From positions 1 through 6,263 of the forward strand of contig SKJK01000193.1 in NCBI GenBank assembly GCA_007121995.1: DNA of 6,263 nucleotides. The letters are read 5' to 3'. Below are positions 1 to 6,154 of the stretch, in pieces; within the stretch, counting starts at the first letter, position 1, and each line of letters starts with the position of its first letter. The DNA comes from Desulfobulbaceae bacterium (GTDB lineage: Bacteria; Desulfobacterota; Desulfobulbia; Desulfobulbales; Desulfobulbaceae). Made by a program: the position numbers and the translations under genes. The notes under the pieces were generated by a model that was given only the letters and a program-made list of their open reading frames with translations, did not search any database and had not been told where the DNA came from.

Positions 1-788
1 GACAGGAATTTGTCTTGCATTACCTGCCCAAGGTCAACCTGAAAACCGGCGTGATGAGCGGTGTCGAAGCCTTGCTGCGATGGATACATCCTCAAAGGGG
101 CCTGATGCTGCCCGGCGAATTCATGCCGGTCGCCGAAACCTGTGGCCTGATGGTTTCGATCGGTCGCTGGGTGCTGCGGGAAGCGTGCACCCAGATCAAA
201 TGCTGGCAAAAAGCGGGGATTTCACCGCATTCTATTTCAGTCAACATCTCCGCACCTGAATTTTGCGCCAAAAATTTTATCCAGGACATCCGCGCCATTT
301 TGACCGAAACTGAACTGGATCCACATTGTTTGCAACTGGAAATAACCGAAAACGTGTTGTTGTACGATGCCGAATCCAGTATCGACATCCTGAAACAGCT
401 CAAGAAGATGGGGGTGCAAGTGGCGGTGGATAATTTTGGCACAGGCTTTACCAGTCTCAGTTACCTGGCCAGGTTTCCCATCGATATCCTCAAAATTGCC
501 CCATCTTTCGTCCACGACATCAGTTCCGCTACCAATAGCGGCATCATTGCCGGTGCCGTCATCGCCATGGCCACCAGCCTCAAACAAGTAGTGGTGGCCG
601 AGGGTATAGAGGATCAGTTGCAATGGGCGTTTCTCAAGGTACAGCATTGCGATGAAGGACAAGGCTACCTGTTTGGCAGGCCACTTGCCGCAGAGCCCTT
701 CACTTCTCTGCTGGCCAGTGGGTTGGCCGGAACGGTTGCAGAAGCAAGCGAGAAACAAGTGGACCAGGCCGCCGAGAAAAGACAATAA
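1..788 (+). CDS. EAL-domain (c-di-GMP phosphodiesterase-like) protein, 5' end outside window
   Basis: This is the C-terminal EAL domain of a larger protein. The frame is open to the left edge, and the residues before the TTG at 15 (QEFV, then LHYLP) already belong to the EAL fold, so the true start lies upstream. EAL domains hydrolyse cyclic di-GMP to pGpG or, when degenerate, bind it as sensors. Visible landmarks are EALLRW (Glu codon 66-68), SVNIS (Asn codon 243-245), LEITE (339-350), FGTGFTSL, LKI (Lys codon 492-494), AEGIE (Glu codon 600-602) and QGYLFGRPL (Gln codon 660-662). Three usually conserved positions differ: YQP is YLP, the second Asp of DDFGTG is Asn (432-434), and the Asp of the KID motif is Ala (498-500). 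Family membership is certain. Activity is doubtful, and a c-di-GMP-binding or protein-interaction role is possible. About 25 polar residues follow the domain. Whether GGDEF, PAS or REC domains precede it cannot be seen. Confidence 0.93.
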   Translation, partial: QEFVLHYLPKVNLKTGVMSGVEALLRWIHPQRGLMLPGEFMPVAETCGLMVSIGRWVLREACTQIKCWQKAGISPHSISVNISAPEFCAKNFIQDIRAILTETELDPHCLQLEITENVLLYDAESSIDILKQLKKMGVQVAVDNFGTGFTSLSYLARFPIDILKIAPSFVHDISSATNSGIIAGAVIAMATSLKQVVVAEGIEDQLQWAFLKVQHCDEGQGYLFGRPLAAEPFTSLLASGLAGTVAEASEKQVDQAAEKRQ

Positions 789-868
789 GACCAAAAACAA
801 CCACTATTCAGCGAACCCAGGTGTATGATAGTCCTGCTCAACAGCTGAATGCTGGACAAAACAAAGAC

Positions 869-916
869 ACGGCCCGATGCACCCTGGTGCAAACGGGTCG
901 TTTCTTCTCCCTTTTT
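869..916 (+). terminator. Probable intrinsic terminator of the EAL gene
   Basis: The outer arm ACGGCCCG (869-876) pairs with CGGGTCGT (894-901), with one G-T wobble. The inner arm TGCACC (878-883) pairs with GGTGCA (886-891) around a tiny loop. A T-rich run (902-916, ending in five Ts) follows at once. The position, 80 bases after the EAL stop and 60 before the next start, fits termination of the upstream gene. The run is interrupted by Cs, so efficiency is uncertain. Confidence 0.72.
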
Positions 917-976
917 CAAAAGGAAAGGAATACCGAACTGAGCTACATCGTTCAGTCATCACAGGCAAGGTAGGGC

Positions 977-2059
977 ATGGAAGAGAACCAACAGGCGCTT
1001 TTGTCGCCGAAAGAATGTAGAAAGACGATTATTGAACTCAGCGGAGAAGAATACGAACTGGAGGTTGCCGCTGACCTATGGCCCATGGTCTTGAACCATA
1101 AATGGCTACTCTCCGAAAAACTCTGCCGGGACGTGGGGGTGCGGACAGCCTGTATCGATTTTCTGGAGAATATGGAGCAGGCCCCCCTTGAGTATGCAAT
1201 CCATAAACAACAACGAATTCTCAACGGGATGGGAGCCCAGATCATCAGCAGGGAGATGTGGGATACTATCTCAGATTCGCAACCTCCCAAGCAGTTGGTG
1301 CAACGCAAAATTATTCTGCCATTGACCGAGGAAGGCCTTTCCAGAAAACATGGAGTAGTCCCCCCAAAGGCCATCATATTCTTTGGCCCTCCAGGAACGG
1401 GGAAAACTCATTTTGCCAAGGCTATTGCCGGTGCCTTGTCCTGGAGGTACATCGAGATCGTACCCAGCATGTTGATGGTGAATGGTGTCGAGAAAATTGG
1501 TGCTAATCTGCGGGAAATGATGGAAAAAGCACGAGATCTTGACGATGTGGTTCTCTTTATCGATGAGTTTGAAGAGATCGCAAGCAGCCGCGATGTAGGG
1601 AACCGGATCGACAAGTCGATTACCAACGAGTTTCTCAAACAAATTCAGTTGCTCAAGGACCAGCGCAACAAGATTTTGCTGGTCTGCGCCACTAACTACA
1701 TCCGGCAATTGGATGCGGCCATGCTGCGTCCGGGAAGATTTGATTGCATCATTCCGGTTGGTGGCTTGGACAGGGAGGGCAGGAAAACAATTCTTGAATA
1801 TTATCTTGCCAAACTCAATACCGGCAACGTTGATATGGAGCGGGTGGTCGAAATGACTTCCGGATTCACACCCGCGGATATTCAATACCTTTTCCAGCAA
1901 GTCGCCCATTATGCCTTTGAGCAGGAACTGGCCAGTCGAGAGGACTTTCAGGTAACGGCGGAGACATTCGCCTTCATCCTCCCCAAGGTGCCTCCGTCCT
2001 TAGGTAAGGGAGTGCTTGACGAGTTTGCCAGGGACAGCGTAAGTTTTTCTCGAATTTGA
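977..2059 (+). CDS. AAA-type ATPase with uncharacterised N-terminal domain
   Basis: This 360-residue protein has a single classical AAA module (FtsH/Cdc48-like branch), expected to hydrolyse ATP as a ring oligomer and remodel a protein partner. Walker A is GPPGTGKT (137-144), Walker B is LFIDE (193-197), and sensor 1 is the Asn ending VCATN (236-240). The second region of homology, LDAAMLRPGRFD (245-256), carries both candidate arginine fingers, R251 and R254. A C-terminal lid helix begins at GFTPADIQ (296-303). Residues 1-125 match nothing I recognise; they are mostly helical-looking and contain DVGVRTACIDFLENM. The usual aromatic of pore loop 1 is not obvious: the matching stretch reads MLMVNGVEKIG (165-175). 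No signal peptide, membrane segment, protease or zinc site is seen, so it is probably cytoplasmic. The ATG at 977 follows AAGG (967-970) at a usual spacing. The substrate is unknown. A terminator separates it from the EAL gene. Confidence 0.9.
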   Translation: MEENQQALLSPKECRKTIIELSGEEYELEVAADLWPMVLNHKWLLSEKLCRDVGVRTACIDFLENMEQAPLEYAIHKQQRILNGMGAQIISREMWDTISDSQPPKQLVQRKIILPLTEEGLSRKHGVVPPKAIIFFGPPGTGKTHFAKAIAGALSWRYIEIVPSMLMVNGVEKIGANLREMMEKARDLDDVVLFIDEFEEIASSRDVGNRIDKSITNEFLKQIQLLKDQRNKILLVCATNYIRQLDAAMLRPGRFDCIIPVGGLDREGRKTILEYYLAKLNTGNVDMERVVEMTSGFTPADIQYLFQQVAHYAFEQELASREDFQVTAETFAFILPKVPPSLGKGVLDEFARDSVSFSRI

Positions 2060-2064
2060 GGCTG

Positions 2065-2088
2065 AAGTGTTGAGGTGTTGATGTGTTG
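2065..2088 (+). repeat. Three tandem octamers, consensus ANGTGTTG
   Basis: AAGTGTTG, AGGTGTTG and ATGTGTTG follow one another without gaps just after the ATPase stop codon, differing only at the second base. The last unit overlaps the -35 of the promoter candidate upstream of the CheB/CheR fusion. A related pair, in reverse orientation, lies at 5814-5829. The function is unknown; it may be simple slippage DNA or a regulator-binding array. Confidence 0.6.
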
Positions 2089-2114
2089 CATCGCGCCTCG
2101 ATTCAGAATAGAAT
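2086..2114 (+). promoter_or_regulatory. Candidate sigma70-type promoter for the CheB/CheR fusion
   Basis: TTGCAT (2086-2091) and TAGAAT (2109-2114) are separated by exactly 17 bases. The -10 matches the consensus at five of six positions and the -35 at three of six. Transcription would begin near 2121, leaving a leader of about 35 bases before the chosen start codon. It is a pattern match only, with no experimental support. Confidence 0.42.
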
Positions 2115-2146
2115 ATCCCGTTTATGGATAGACACTCACTAAGCGG

Positions 2147-2151
2147 GGAGG
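2147..2151 (+). promoter_or_regulatory. Ribosome binding site deciding the start of the CheB/CheR fusion
   Basis: GGAGG lies five bases before the ATG at 2157. The earlier in-frame ATG at 2124 has no purine-rich site upstream (it is preceded by TATCCCGTTT) and would sit almost on the predicted transcription start. The ATG at 2157 is therefore preferred. Confidence 0.75.
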
Positions 2152-2156
2152 CCGCT

Positions 2157-5100
2157 ATGGGATCACGGAAAAAGAATAAAGCAATCTCAGCGGACTCACC
2201 AGGTGGTGTCAATCCGAGCAAGGGGCCAAACGACCCCGTAAACGGAGCTGCAATGCCCGAGGCAGATAAGGGAATAACCGCCGATTTTCCCATCGTCGGC
2301 ATTGGCGCTTCGGCCGGAGGGCTGGCCGCTTTCGAGTCTTTTTTCTCGGGGATGCCGGTCGATGAGGATCCGGGCATGGCCTTTGTCCTGGTGCAGCACC
2401 TGGCCCCAGACCACAAGAGTATTCTCACCGATCTGATCAAACGCTACACCCGCATGCAGGTTTTCGAGGTCGAGGACGGCATGGTGGTACGCCCCAACTG
2501 CACCTACATCATTCCCCCGAATCGTGACATGGCTTTCATCGACGGGACTCTTCAGCTGTTGGAGCCTTCCTTGCCACGTGGTCAGCGCCTGCCCATTGAT
2601 TTTTTCTTCCGTTCCCTGGCTCAGGACCAGCACGAACGGGCCATCTGTGTCGTGCTTTCCGGCACCGGCAGCGACGGCACCCTGGGTCTGCGGGCCATTA
2701 AAAGTGAAGGCGGCATGGCCATGGTCCAGAGTCCCGAGTCCACCGAGTACAATGGTATGCCGCGCAGCGCCATTGCCAGCGGTTTGGTGGACTTTGAACT
2801 GTCACCAGCCGAAATGCCCGCGCAACTGATCCGTTATGCTGCCCATGCCTTCGGTGCATCGTCAAAGGTCCACGCCACCCAGCAGCAAAAAAACGAGAAC
2901 GCGCTCAAGAAAATTTTCATTCTCCTCCGCGCCCAGACCGGTCACGATTTTACCCTCTATAAGCCAAGCACCATCAACCGGCGGATCGAGCGACGCATGG
3001 CCCTCAATCAGATCGACACAATGGAGCGCTATGTCAAGCATGCGCAGCAGACGCCTGCGGAGGTGGAATCTCTTTTTCGCGACCTGTTGATCGGCGTCAC
3101 CAATTTTTTCCGCGATCCTGAGGTCTTCAAAGTTTTAGAAGAGAAAACAATCCCCCAAATCTTTGCCGACAAGCCCGCCGGCGGGACGATCCGGGTCTGG
3201 TCTCCGGGGTGCGCCAGCGGTGAGGAGGCGTATTCCCTCGCCATCCTGCTCGCCGAGCGTCAGGAGTCGCTGAAGCAGAACCACAAACTGCAGATTTTTG
3301 CCACTGACATTGACAGCCAGGCGATTACCGCGGCCCGCTCCGGGCTTTATCCGGCCGGCATCGCCGCCGACATTCCGCCGGAGCGGCTGGCACGATTTTT
3401 CACAGTCGAAGACAACGGCAGCGCGTATCGCATCCACAAAAGCATTCGCGATATGTTGATCTTTTCCGAACAGGATGTGATCAGAGACCCGCCCTTTTCC
3501 AAGCTTGACCTCATCAGCTGCCGCAACCTGATGATCTACATGGGTTCGGACTTGCAGAAAAAACTCATCCCCCTTTTTTACTATGCCCTCAATCCCGATG
3601 GGTATCTCCTGCTGGGCACCTCCGAATCCGTGGGTGATTTCGGCCACCTGTTCACTGTACAGGAACGCAGATTAAAGATTTATCAACGTAAAAAGACGCT
3701 TCAGGGCGTCTCCAAGGTCGCCCTGGGGAGCTTTCTACCGCCCCTGACCTCGTTAGGAGCAGCACTGCCACATTCCTCAAACAGGATAGCACCCCAGAAG
3801 AAACCGACGCTGCGCGAGTTGACCGAACATGCCTTGTTGAAGCAACTCATTCCGGCCGGCGCACTTGTCAAGGGTTCCGGAGATATCCTCTACATCCACG
3901 GTCGTACCAGTTTGTTTCTTGAGCCGGCCATGGGCGAGGTCGGTGTCTATAATATTTTCAAGATGGCGAGAGAGGGGTTGCAAAGTGAATTAACCTCGGC
4001 CATGCAGAAGGTGACGGCAGGTGTGGAATTCGTTCGCTCCACCGGTCTGATGGTCAAAACCAACGGCACCCTCACCCCGGTCAACCTGATTGTTCGCCGA
4101 GTAGAGGTAGACCCTGTTGCCATACCCGAGACACCCTTGTACCTGGTTATCCTTGAGGAGGCTGCAGCGTGCGACCTCCCCTCCTCACCGCAGGAGGACT
4201 CGAACTCCCCGGTACTACCTCATGCAGACTCTGATGTCGACATGCGGGTTGCCGCTCTTCAGCAAGAACTGCAGGTTAAGGAAGAGTATCTGCAAACGAC
4301 CAACGAAGAGCTGAAATCCACCAACGAGGAGATGCAATCGGTCAACGAGGAATTGCAATCCACCAACGAAGAGCTGGAAACCTCGAAAGAGGAACTGCAA
4401 TCGATTAACGAGGAACTGACCACAGTCAATGCCGAATTGCAAAATAAGGTGGCTGATTTGACCCGCGCCAACAACGATATGAACAACCTGCTGGCCGGCA
4501 CCGGTATCGGTACAGTCTTTGTTGATTACCAACTGCGTATCCTGCGCTTCACCCCTACCGCTACCAAGATCATCAACCTGATAGTAAGCGACATCGGGCG
4601 ACCAGTTGGACATATCGTCTCAAACCTGATAGGTTATGACTCTTTGGTAAAGGATACCCAAAGCGTCATGGACACCCTGGTCCCCAAAGAAGTTGAAGTC
4701 CAATCCCAGGCAGGAAGGTGTTACACTATGCGCATCCTGCCCTATCGTACCTTGGAGAATGTGATTGAAGGCGCAGTGATCACTTTTACCGACATTACGG
4801 AGTATAAACAGATAAAGGCGACCCTGCACAAGGCGCATACCCACCTGGCAGAGGCTGTTGTCGCCACGGTCCGCGAACCGCTACTGGTGCTTGATGCTGA
4901 TTTGCGTGTGGTCCAGGCGAACAGTGCTTTTTACAGCACCTTCCAGGTAACGCCCGATACTACGCAAGGGCAGTTACTCTATGAGTTGGGCAATCGTCAG
5001 TGGGACATTCCGGCATTGCATACCCTGTTGGACGATGTCCTGACCCGTAATGCCGTATTCAATGACTTTACCGTGACCCACCAATTTGAAACAATTGGGT

Positions 5101-5231
5101 GGCGCACGCTTCGCCTCAACGCACGGCGTATTTTCGGGGAGTCAGGTCGATCCGAGCTGATCCTGCTTGCGATTGAGGAGCATTACGACCACAATTCTCA
5201 GGATCACAACGACATCAAAACGGGAGACTGA
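2157..5231 (+). CDS. CheB-CheR fusion with coiled coil and PAS domains, no kinase
   Basis: This 1024-residue cytoplasmic signalling protein fuses chemoreceptor methylesterase and methyltransferase modules. After a polar leader, the CheB domain (about 43-232) shows the catalytic triad: Ser52 in GASAGG, His81 in QHLAPDH and Asp173 in SGTGSDGT. The CheB receiver domain is absent, as is usual for these fusions. The CheR domain (about 250-510) has the helical entry YKPSTINRRIERR, the TNFFRD signature (315-320), the SAM-binding PGCASGEEAYS (350-360), ATDID and SCRNLMIY. A PAS-like region follows (about 555-669). Next come seven NEEL-type heptads (716-764), a PAS domain ending in TFTDITEYKQ (about 774-885), and a last PAS-like domain (about 894-1007). 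Many relatives continue into a histidine kinase; this one stops with a His/Asp-rich tail, EEHYDHNSQDHND. It is presumably a stress or chemosensory-like regulator whose output passes to separate partners. No receptor, CheA or CheW gene is visible nearby. Confidence 0.95.
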   Translation: MGSRKKNKAISADSPGGVNPSKGPNDPVNGAAMPEADKGITADFPIVGIGASAGGLAAFESFFSGMPVDEDPGMAFVLVQHLAPDHKSILTDLIKRYTRMQVFEVEDGMVVRPNCTYIIPPNRDMAFIDGTLQLLEPSLPRGQRLPIDFFFRSLAQDQHERAICVVLSGTGSDGTLGLRAIKSEGGMAMVQSPESTEYNGMPRSAIASGLVDFELSPAEMPAQLIRYAAHAFGASSKVHATQQQKNENALKKIFILLRAQTGHDFTLYKPSTINRRIERRMALNQIDTMERYVKHAQQTPAEVESLFRDLLIGVTNFFRDPEVFKVLEEKTIPQIFADKPAGGTIRVWSPGCASGEEAYSLAILLAERQESLKQNHKLQIFATDIDSQAITAARSGLYPAGIAADIPPERLARFFTVEDNGSAYRIHKSIRDMLIFSEQDVIRDPPFSKLDLISCRNLMIYMGSDLQKKLIPLFYYALNPDGYLLLGTSESVGDFGHLFTVQERRLKIYQRKKTLQGVSKVALGSFLPPLTSLGAALPHSSNRIAPQKKPTLRELTEHALLKQLIPAGALVKGSGDILYIHGRTSLFLEPAMGEVGVYNIFKMAREGLQSELTSAMQKVTAGVEFVRSTGLMVKTNGTLTPVNLIVRRVEVDPVAIPETPLYLVILEEAAACDLPSSPQEDSNSPVLPHADSDVDMRVAALQQELQVKEEYLQTTNEELKSTNEEMQSVNEELQSTNEELETSKEELQSINEELTTVNAELQNKVADLTRANNDMNNLLAGTGIGTVFVDYQLRILRFTPTATKIINLIVSDIGRPVGHIVSNLIGYDSLVKDTQSVMDTLVPKEVEVQSQAGRCYTMRILPYRTLENVIEGAVITFTDITEYKQIKATLHKAHTHLAEAVVATVREPLLVLDADLRVVQANSAFYSTFQVTPDTTQGQLLYELGNRQWDIPALHTLLDDVLTRNAVFNDFTVTHQFETIGWRTLRLNARRIFGESGRSELILLAIEEHYDHNSQDHNDIKTGD
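4302..4448 (+). repeat. Seven tandem heptad repeats (21-base units) coding a coiled coil
   Basis: Seven 21-base units encode NEELKST, NEEMQSV, NEELQST, NEELETS, KEELQSI, NEELTTV and NAELQNK in unbroken register. The pattern predicts a long parallel coiled coil linking the CheB/CheR half to the downstream PAS domains, so it could transmit conformational signals or dimerise the protein. Such NEEL heptads are typical of this fusion family. DNA identity between units is partial, because codons vary. Confidence 0.9.
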
Positions 5232-5235
5232 GGAG

Positions 5236-5263
5236 CTAAACCAAAAAAATTGACAGCCAAGGC
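5236..5263 (+). promoter_or_regulatory. Weak sigma28 (FliA)-like promoter candidate before the MotA-like gene
   Basis: CTAAA (5236-5240), a 15-base spacer and GCCAAGGC (5256-5263) resemble the flagellar sigma28 pattern CTAAA-N15-GCCGATAA. The -35 and spacing are exact, but only GCC and one further base of the -10 match. A late-flagellar promoter would suit a motor-related gene. The poor -10 makes this tentative. Confidence 0.2.
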
Positions 5264-5378
5264 GTAATCTGTTTGCCGGCACAAGAAACGTTGATACAAA
5301 AATGGTCACAAGTTTCGAACCATGCATCCTTCACTTTATATGGTGAATGAGAACAAACATGATGGCGCCCTGTCATGC

Positions 5379-5386
5379 AAAGGAGG
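5379..5386 (+). promoter_or_regulatory. Strong Shine-Dalgarno deciding the start of the MotA-like gene
   Basis: AAAGGAGG ends six bases before the ATG at 5393, which is an ideal site and spacing. The in-frame ATG at 5375 lies just upstream of this site and has nothing similar before it, so 5393 is taken as the start. Confidence 0.85.
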
Positions 5387-5392
5387 ATTTCA

Positions 5393-5776
5393 ATGCTACG
5401 AGACCTGGCGCTGGCCGCAAAGGCCGCCTGCAGCAAGGAGGATCAGGAAAGTCTGGTCCCTCTGGTGCATCAATTGCGTACCTTGGGTGAAGTTGCCTTT
5501 AAACGAGGTTTGCTGGCCCTGGAAGGTGAACTTGCCAAAATCACTGACCCATTTCTTAAATTGGGCCTCCAACTCATCGTTGATCAAACCGACCCAGATA
5601 ACGTGCTGGACATTCTTGACGCAGACATTTACTATAATGAGTCCAATGGCCGGGAACTACTGAAGAAAATAATTATCCGAGAAGGACTGTTACGGATTCA
5701 AGCCGGAGACAACGCCCGAAACATCCTCATCTGTACGAAAATTTTTCTGGGCAAGGTCAACCCGGATCAATGGTAA
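5393..5776 (+). CDS. Small soluble protein resembling MotA cytoplasmic regions
   Basis: This 127-residue protein has no signal peptide and no membrane helix. Residues 38-76 (GLLALEGEL, then DPFLKLGLQLIVD and TDPDNVLDIL) closely resemble the MotA segment between its second and third transmembrane helices. Residues 92-112 (KIIIREGLLRIQAGDNARN) resemble the MotA segment after the fourth helix. The two blocks are joined by only about 15 residues, so the proton-channel helices 3-4 are missing, and so are helices 1-2. Glu44 aligns with E. coli MotA Glu98, a FliG-contacting residue. The Arg90 position is Phe36, with Lys37 and Arg38 beside it. Such a protein could not conduct ions; binding to the motor rotor, or regulation of stators, is inference. 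It lies 161 bases after the CheB/CheR fusion, with its own strong ribosome site, and converges with the minus-strand gene. The assignment rests on recalled family patterns, not a search. Confidence 0.8.
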   Translation: MLRDLALAAKAACSKEDQESLVPLVHQLRTLGEVAFKRGLLALEGELAKITDPFLKLGLQLIVDQTDPDNVLDILDADIYYNESNGRELLKKIIIREGLLRIQAGDNARNILICTKIFLGKVNPDQW

Positions 5777-5813
5777 CCGACCTTGGTGCGATAAGGCTTG
5801 TCGTACGGTATCA

Positions 5814-5829
5814 AACAGTTCAACAGTTT
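5814..5829 (-). repeat. Two tandem octamers related to those at 2065-2088
   Basis: Plus-strand AACAGTTC then AACAGTTT. Read on the minus strand they give AAACTGTT and GAACTGTT, sharing the TGTT core and 8-base period of the ANGTGTTG repeats at 2065-2088. The repeat lies between the stop codons of two convergent genes. No function is assigned. Confidence 0.4.
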
Positions 5830-5846
5830 AATCAAATATACATTTT

Positions 5847-5862
5847 AACATATTGATATGTT
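5847..5862. other. Perfect AT-rich palindrome between convergent genes
   Basis: AACATAT (5847-5853) and ATATGTT (5856-5862) are exact reverse complements around TG. It could form a weak hairpin at the end of either transcript or be a dimeric-protein site. No run of Ts follows on the plus strand, so it does not meet the usual terminator pattern. Confidence 0.4.
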
Positions 5863-5866
5863 GTTG

Positions 5867-6154
5867 CTAACGAAAACGAAGTGGTTTTTGCTCTCGATCT
5901 TCTGGGCCGGTATCTGCACTGACAATCGGCCCCAATTGAACCTCGTTCGCGAACTGTTGCCGTGATTCATTTGGTGACGTGGTGCCGAGCAGATCAAGAA
6001 CCTTATTCATTTTCCGGTTCAGTTGAGCAACATGGGAAAGTATCCGGAAAACGAGAAACGGCAGCAGAATCGCCATCACCCCCACGGTGACAGTGGCAAC
6101 AATGCCGACCAGTAATAAAATTAAACCCAATCCACCAGCCAATACCTCTTCCAT
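5867..6154 (-). CDS. Small membrane-anchored protein of unknown function
   Basis: This 95-residue protein was not recognised. Residues 5-39 are almost wholly hydrophobic (GGLGLILLLVGIV, then VGVMAILLPFLVF), enough for one long or two short tightly packed membrane segments. A basic amphipathic stretch follows (HVAQLNRKMNKVLDLLG, 41-57), and then a polar, probably disordered tail of about 38 residues. This layout suggests an inner-membrane anchor with a cytoplasmic helix that could bind a partner. The start is supported on the minus strand by AAAGGAAG, whose AGGA (plus positions 6163-6166) lies eight bases from the ATG. It faces the MotA-like gene tail to tail, 90 bases away, so it is not in the same transcript. 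No convincing promoter was found in the 109 bases before it. The reading frame and ribosome site make it likely real; its role is unknown. Confidence 0.65.
   Translation of the reverse strand: MEEVLAGGLGLILLLVGIVATVTVGVMAILLPFLVFRILSHVAQLNRKMNKVLDLLGTTSPNESRQQFANEVQLGPIVSADTGPEDREQKPLRFR

Noticed and set aside
15..17. TTG at 15 as the start of the EAL gene
   Set aside because: The frame is open to the left edge and the residues before it (QEFV) fit the beginning of an EAL domain, so the gene starts outside the window.
824..829. TATGAT as a -10 box for the AAA ATPase gene
   Set aside because: No acceptable -35 lies 16-18 bases upstream, and a transcript from here would run straight into the 869-916 terminator.
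1271..1909. Long minus-strand open frame opposite the AAA ATPase
   Set aside because: It is a shadow of a gene with full Walker A, Walker B and second-region motifs on the other strand.
2124..2126. ATG at 2124 as the start of the CheB/CheR fusion
   Set aside because: It has no ribosome site and lies almost at the predicted transcription start, while the ATG at 2157 has GGAGG at ideal spacing.
4215..4613. Minus-strand open frame opposite the heptad repeats
   Set aside because: Its repetitive QLFVGGLQFL-like product is the antisense of the NEEL coiled coil; no ribosome site or independent support.
5250..5255. Perfect TTGACA as a sigma70 -35 box
   Set aside because: No -10-like hexamer lies 16-18 bases downstream; the sequence there is GC-rich (TTGCCGG). 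TAATCT is only nine bases away.
5363..5378. TGGC...TGC resembling a sigma54 -24/-12 promoter
   Set aside because: The GG to GC spacing is one base too long for the strict sigma54 requirement, and it overlaps the Shine-Dalgarno region.
5322..5663. A 113-codon plus-strand open frame starting MHPSLYM
   Set aside because: It overlaps the MotA-like gene in another frame, has no ribosome site, and its tryptophan/proline-rich product resembles nothing known.
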